From Congzhengia minquanensis (GTDB lineage Bacteria > Bacillota > Clostridia > UBA1381 > UBA9506), in the NCBI RefSeq assembly GCF_014384785.1, contig NZ_JACRSU010000001.1:558001-622000 (forward strand): DNA of 64,000 nucleotides. The letters are read 5' to 3'. This document shows, piece by piece, positions 61,709 to 64,000 of this stretch. The stretch's first letter is position 1. Each line of letters opens with the position of its first letter. Under the pieces are notes generated by a model, which worked only from the letters and a program-made list of their open reading frames with translations, had not been told where the DNA came from and did not search any database. Position numbers and translations under genes: made by a program.

Positions 61709-62811
61709 TGGTTTAAAATATATGCAGCAATGTCGCGGGACGCATTGGGGTTTATCTGCTCTCTCTGCATTTTGCATATCCCCTCTCTCAATGTGTTGTC
61801 TTCCATCAGCCCAAGGGCTTTTTCGACCGCCTCCTGGGGGGAATTTGCCCGCACCGACATTCCCTTTTTCTCAAACAGGGCGGCGTTTTTTGTTTCACAG
61901 CCGGGAATGGGCATGGTGTGGCACAGCGGCACGTTTGCCACCGCCGCCTCTGTAGTGGAAATGCCGCCGGGTTTGGTTAGCAAAACGTCCGCTGCGTTCA
62001 TGTAAAGGGCCACCTCAGTGGTAAAGGGCACGGCGCGCACCCTGGTGTCCAGCCCATAGCGGCTGTTAAGCCCGGCTTTTAGCTGTTCGTTTCTGCCCGA
62101 AAGCACAATTACGCAAACATCCTTCCCGCTTTTTGCAAGAATACCGTCACAAAAATCGAACACCCTGCCGCAGCCAATTCCGCCGGTCATAATCAAAAAC
62201 AGCTTGCACCCCGCCGGAATGGAAAGCTTCTCCCTTGCCGTTTGCTTTTCCACGCGGTTTGAAAACGTCTTCATCACGGGAATTCCCGTGGTCAGCAGCT
62301 TCTCCCCCGCCATTCCTTTTTCCAAACACTCCTCTGTCACCTCGGTGTGGGGAATAAAATAGGCGTCTAAGTCCGTTTCGTGGAAAAACGGAATACAGGT
62401 GTAATCCGTCAAAATTCCGTAACACTTTTGGGTTATCTCCCCTCTGCGCTTCAGCCACGTCAGCGTCTCCATGGGAAACAGATGGGAACACACCACGGCA
62501 GTAAAGCCGCCGTTTTCAATGTAGGCTCTAAGCCGCTCCGCATAAAGAGAGTTTGCCCAATACACCGGGGAGGCAAGCTTGGTGGAGCTGTATAAATCCC
62601 CAGCTTTATAAATCAGACCAAACATGTTCGGAGCTTTCACAATCATGCGGTTATATGAATTGGTGACAATTTCATTCGGCCTTCTGCCGCTGAAGGTCAG
62701 GGCGTCTACCAGCTCGCACTCCGCGCCGAAGTCGTCAAGTGCCTCTTTCACCGCCTTTGCCGCACTGTTGTGCCCCTCTCCGGTGCGGCAGCTTAAAATC
62801 AGGATTTTCAT
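61705..62811 (-). CDS. MGDG-synthase-family glycosyltransferase (UgtP/GT28-like)
   Basis: The 368-residue GT-B enzyme probably glycosylates diacylglycerol or a related lipid. The N-terminal acceptor domain has ILSCRTGEGHNSAAKAVKEA and the membrane-association helix SYNRMIVKAPNMFGLIY. The C-terminal donor domain (about 205-368) has LIMTGGIGCGR, MNAADVLLTKPGGISTTEAAV and the late MPIPGCETKNA. Relatives include Bacillus UgtP. GAGGTGGG precedes the ATG. The plsY-like gene follows with a 4-nt overlap. Confidence 0.9.
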   Translation of the reverse strand: MKILILSCRTGEGHNSAAKAVKEALDDFGAECELVDALTFSGRRPNEIVTNSYNRMIVKAPNMFGLIYKAGDLYSSTKLASPVYWANSLYAERLRAYIENGGFTAVVCSHLFPMETLTWLKRRGEITQKCYGILTDYTCIPFFHETDLDAYFIPHTEVTEECLEKGMAGEKLLTTGIPVMKTFSNRVEKQTAREKLSIPAGCKLFLIMTGGIGCGRVFDFCDGILAKSGKDVCVIVLSGRNEQLKAGLNSRYGLDTRVRAVPFTTEVALYMNAADVLLTKPGGISTTEAAVANVPLCHTMPIPGCETKNAALFEKKGMSVRANSPQEAVEKALGLMEDNTLREGICKMQREQINPNASRDIAAYILNQ

Positions 62812-62830
62812 TTAAAACCCACCTCGTATC

Positions 62831-62867
62831 AAATAAAAACAAAGATGCCGCAAAATTGCGGCATCTT
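62831..62867 (-). terminator. Terminator of the RCC1-like gene
   Basis: On the minus strand AAGATGCCGCA and TGCGGCATCTT form an 11-bp stem around ATTT, followed by TGTTTTTATTT, 8 nt after the stop. Confidence 0.85.
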
Positions 62868-62874
62868 CGAAACG

Positions 62875-64000
62875 TTACCGAAACGCATAAAAACTTTGAA
62901 TGAAGAATGGCTCTGTCGCGTCTTCTCTGCTGCCGTTTCCGAGCCGTCCGCCGCTGTTTTTGCCCCAGGAGAAAAGCCTGCCGTCATTGGTTACAAACAG
63001 CAGAAAGCTCCCCCCGCAGGATATGGTTTTCACATTCTCTGAAAGCTTTACCGGTTCTTTTAAGTCAAACAGCATTTCACCCTCCGGTTCTGTCACGTCC
63101 GGCATAACCCAAAGGGATCCGTCTGTTTTCACATAGGCCAAAAAGCCCGAGCCGCTCTCGGCAAACGCCACGTCATCTGCAATTTGAATTGGCACTAATG
63201 TAGAAAAAATGTCATCGTCTTGCCCTTCGTAAGGCGTTCCGTAAAGCTGTGAAGACCAACCCCAAAGCGTATTGTTTTCATCCACCACCAAAAAGCGGCC
63301 GCCCAAGCTTGCCGATTTTGCGTTTTCAAACACCTTCACCGGCGTGGAGATGGTCAGCCCGTCGTTCCAGCTCACTCCCGGCCGTTCCACCCGGCCGTAA
63401 TAAACGCTGTTGTCTTTTAAATACAAAACCATCTGTCCTCTGGCCGAAAAAGACGAAACGCCGCTGTCTATCAGCTTCGGCTGGTCATACCACGTCCAGT
63501 TATAGTCCGTCGGCTTTTCATATAAATTGCCGTCGCTTGTTAAGAAAAAATTGTCCGAAGCGGCTTTCACATTTTCCGCCGCCACAGGCACATCTGTGTT
63601 ATTGTAAGTCACCAATTTGTCATAAAGGTAATACAGATTCCCTTCGCGGTCAATCACCGAAGAAAGTCCCGCACTATCCCCTGCGGCAAAGGACACAGTT
63701 TCGTCTAACTTCACCGGGACAGTTTTCGTGCCGCGCACCGTTTCGCCGAAGCCAAACAGCACGCCGTTTTCGTCAATTGCATAACCGCCGGAATATCCTG
63801 CGCTTACCGCAACAATTTTCCCCGCTTCGATCGGTTTATAATCAATAATATTTCCCAGCGCGTCCAAATATCCCTCGCTTACAACCTTGCAGCCATAGCG
63901 GTAAGTGTCGTCGGCCTCCGTCACACGGGAGAAAATTTGTGCGCCGTTTTCATAAACAGCCTCCGTCCGGGTGCTGTAGCCATCATCATACTGCGTTACA
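62875..64000 (-). CDS. RCC1-like repeat protein (partial, N-terminus outside window)
   Basis: The frame stays open through the right edge, giving about 374 C-terminal residues. A GTG at 63924 is not the true start, because VTQYDDGYSTRTEAVYENGA precedes it in frame. The visible part has five to six RCC1-type propeller repeats, with I-x-A-G-x-x-x-S-x-x-x-x-x-x-G-x-x-x-x-W-G patterns (VSAGYSGGYAIDENGVLFGFG; VDENNTLWGWSSQ; ISCGGSFLLFVTNDGRLFSWG). The last 25 residues (GGRLGNGSREDATEPFFIQS) are a typical RCC1 end. It is probably exported; no catalytic domain is visible. Confidence 0.8.
   Translation of the reverse strand, partial: VTQYDDGYSTRTEAVYENGAQIFSRVTEADDTYRYGCKVVSEGYLDALGNIIDYKPIEAGKIVAVSAGYSGGYAIDENGVLFGFGETVRGTKTVPVKLDETVSFAAGDSAGLSSVIDREGNLYYLYDKLVTYNNTDVPVAAENVKAASDNFFLTSDGNLYEKPTDYNWTWYDQPKLIDSGVSSFSARGQMVLYLKDNSVYYGRVERPGVSWNDGLTISTPVKVFENAKSASLGGRFLVVDENNTLWGWSSQLYGTPYEGQDDDIFSTLVPIQIADDVAFAESGSGFLAYVKTDGSLWVMPDVTEPEGEMLFDLKEPVKLSENVKTISCGGSFLLFVTNDGRLFSWGKNSGGRLGNGSREDATEPFFIQSFYAFR

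Overview
The window looks like chromosomal DNA from an endospore-forming member of the class Clostridia (low-GC Gram-positive). Evidence: sporulation genes (spoIIGA-sigE, cotJ, spoVG), a DnaD/DnaI-type helicase-loading pair, RqcH, WhiA and a CdaA/CdaR c-di-AMP pair. The secreted proteins carry a copper-amine-oxidase-like stalk domain and a C-terminal surface module of the type common in gut Clostridia. A placement near Monoglobales/Oscillospirales-type gut lineages is only a guess. No rRNA, tRNA, CRISPR array, prophage or insertion sequence was seen.

Layout. 1-5 kb: a large secreted surface protein cut by the left edge, a divergent AraC regulator, and a self-regulated GntR/ABC exporter operon. 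5-9 kb (minus strand): dnaD-dnaI-(half)glmU-prs, then rpsO. 9-15.3 kb: a coupled operon of a YyaL-type thioredoxin protein, a FAD/Rieske oxidoreductase and a tocopherol-cyclase-like protein, then a secreted WG-repeat protein. 15.3-15.8 kb: a promoter-to-terminator unit predicted to make a highly structured RNA, beside a truncated amidase remnant. 15.9-31.8 kb: a nearly gapless minus-strand run pyrH-frr-uppS-cdsA-dxr-rseP-mutL-miaA-recD2-trmR-pth-mfd, with prsA at its end. It joins lipid-carrier and phospholipid precursor synthesis, ribosome recycling, tRNA maintenance and DNA repair. 31.9-34.4 kb: a DnaA-box-like cluster and a glycosyltransferase/GtrA/fumarase-alpha operon. 34.4-36.3 kb: spoIIGA-sigE behind a promoter with Spo0A-box-like sites. 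36.3-40.4 kb: AraC-PnuC-like-sialidase operon and murC. 40.5-45.6 kb: spoVG, then gyrB-gyrA. 45.6-57.2 kb: a second long minus-strand run tcdA-parC-DUF6062-coaE-slt-apbE-polA-whiA-rseC-rqcH. 57.4-59.3 kb: cdaA-cdaR. 59.4-61.0 kb: the cotJ spore-coat operon with a truncated cotJC, then a secreted CAP-domain protein. 61-64 kb: PlsY-like acyltransferase, an MGDG-synthase-type glycosyltransferase and a partial RCC1-like repeat protein.

Most of the content is core. The strongest candidate for something undescribed is the RNA unit at 15357-15563. A sigma-A promoter would start transcription exactly on the 5' strand of a 13-bp closing stem, the transcript folds into a branched hairpin, and an intrinsic terminator follows 68 nt before the start of the WG-repeat gene. 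This is the geometry of a riboswitch-type leader or a small RNA. Other notable points are the YyaL/Rieske/tocopherol-cyclase operon, a GlmU reduced to its acetyltransferase half, the broken cotJC, the spoIIG promoter architecture, and residues at the quinolone position of both type IIA topoisomerase A subunits that differ from Ser. All calls come from reading the sequence; no database search was run.
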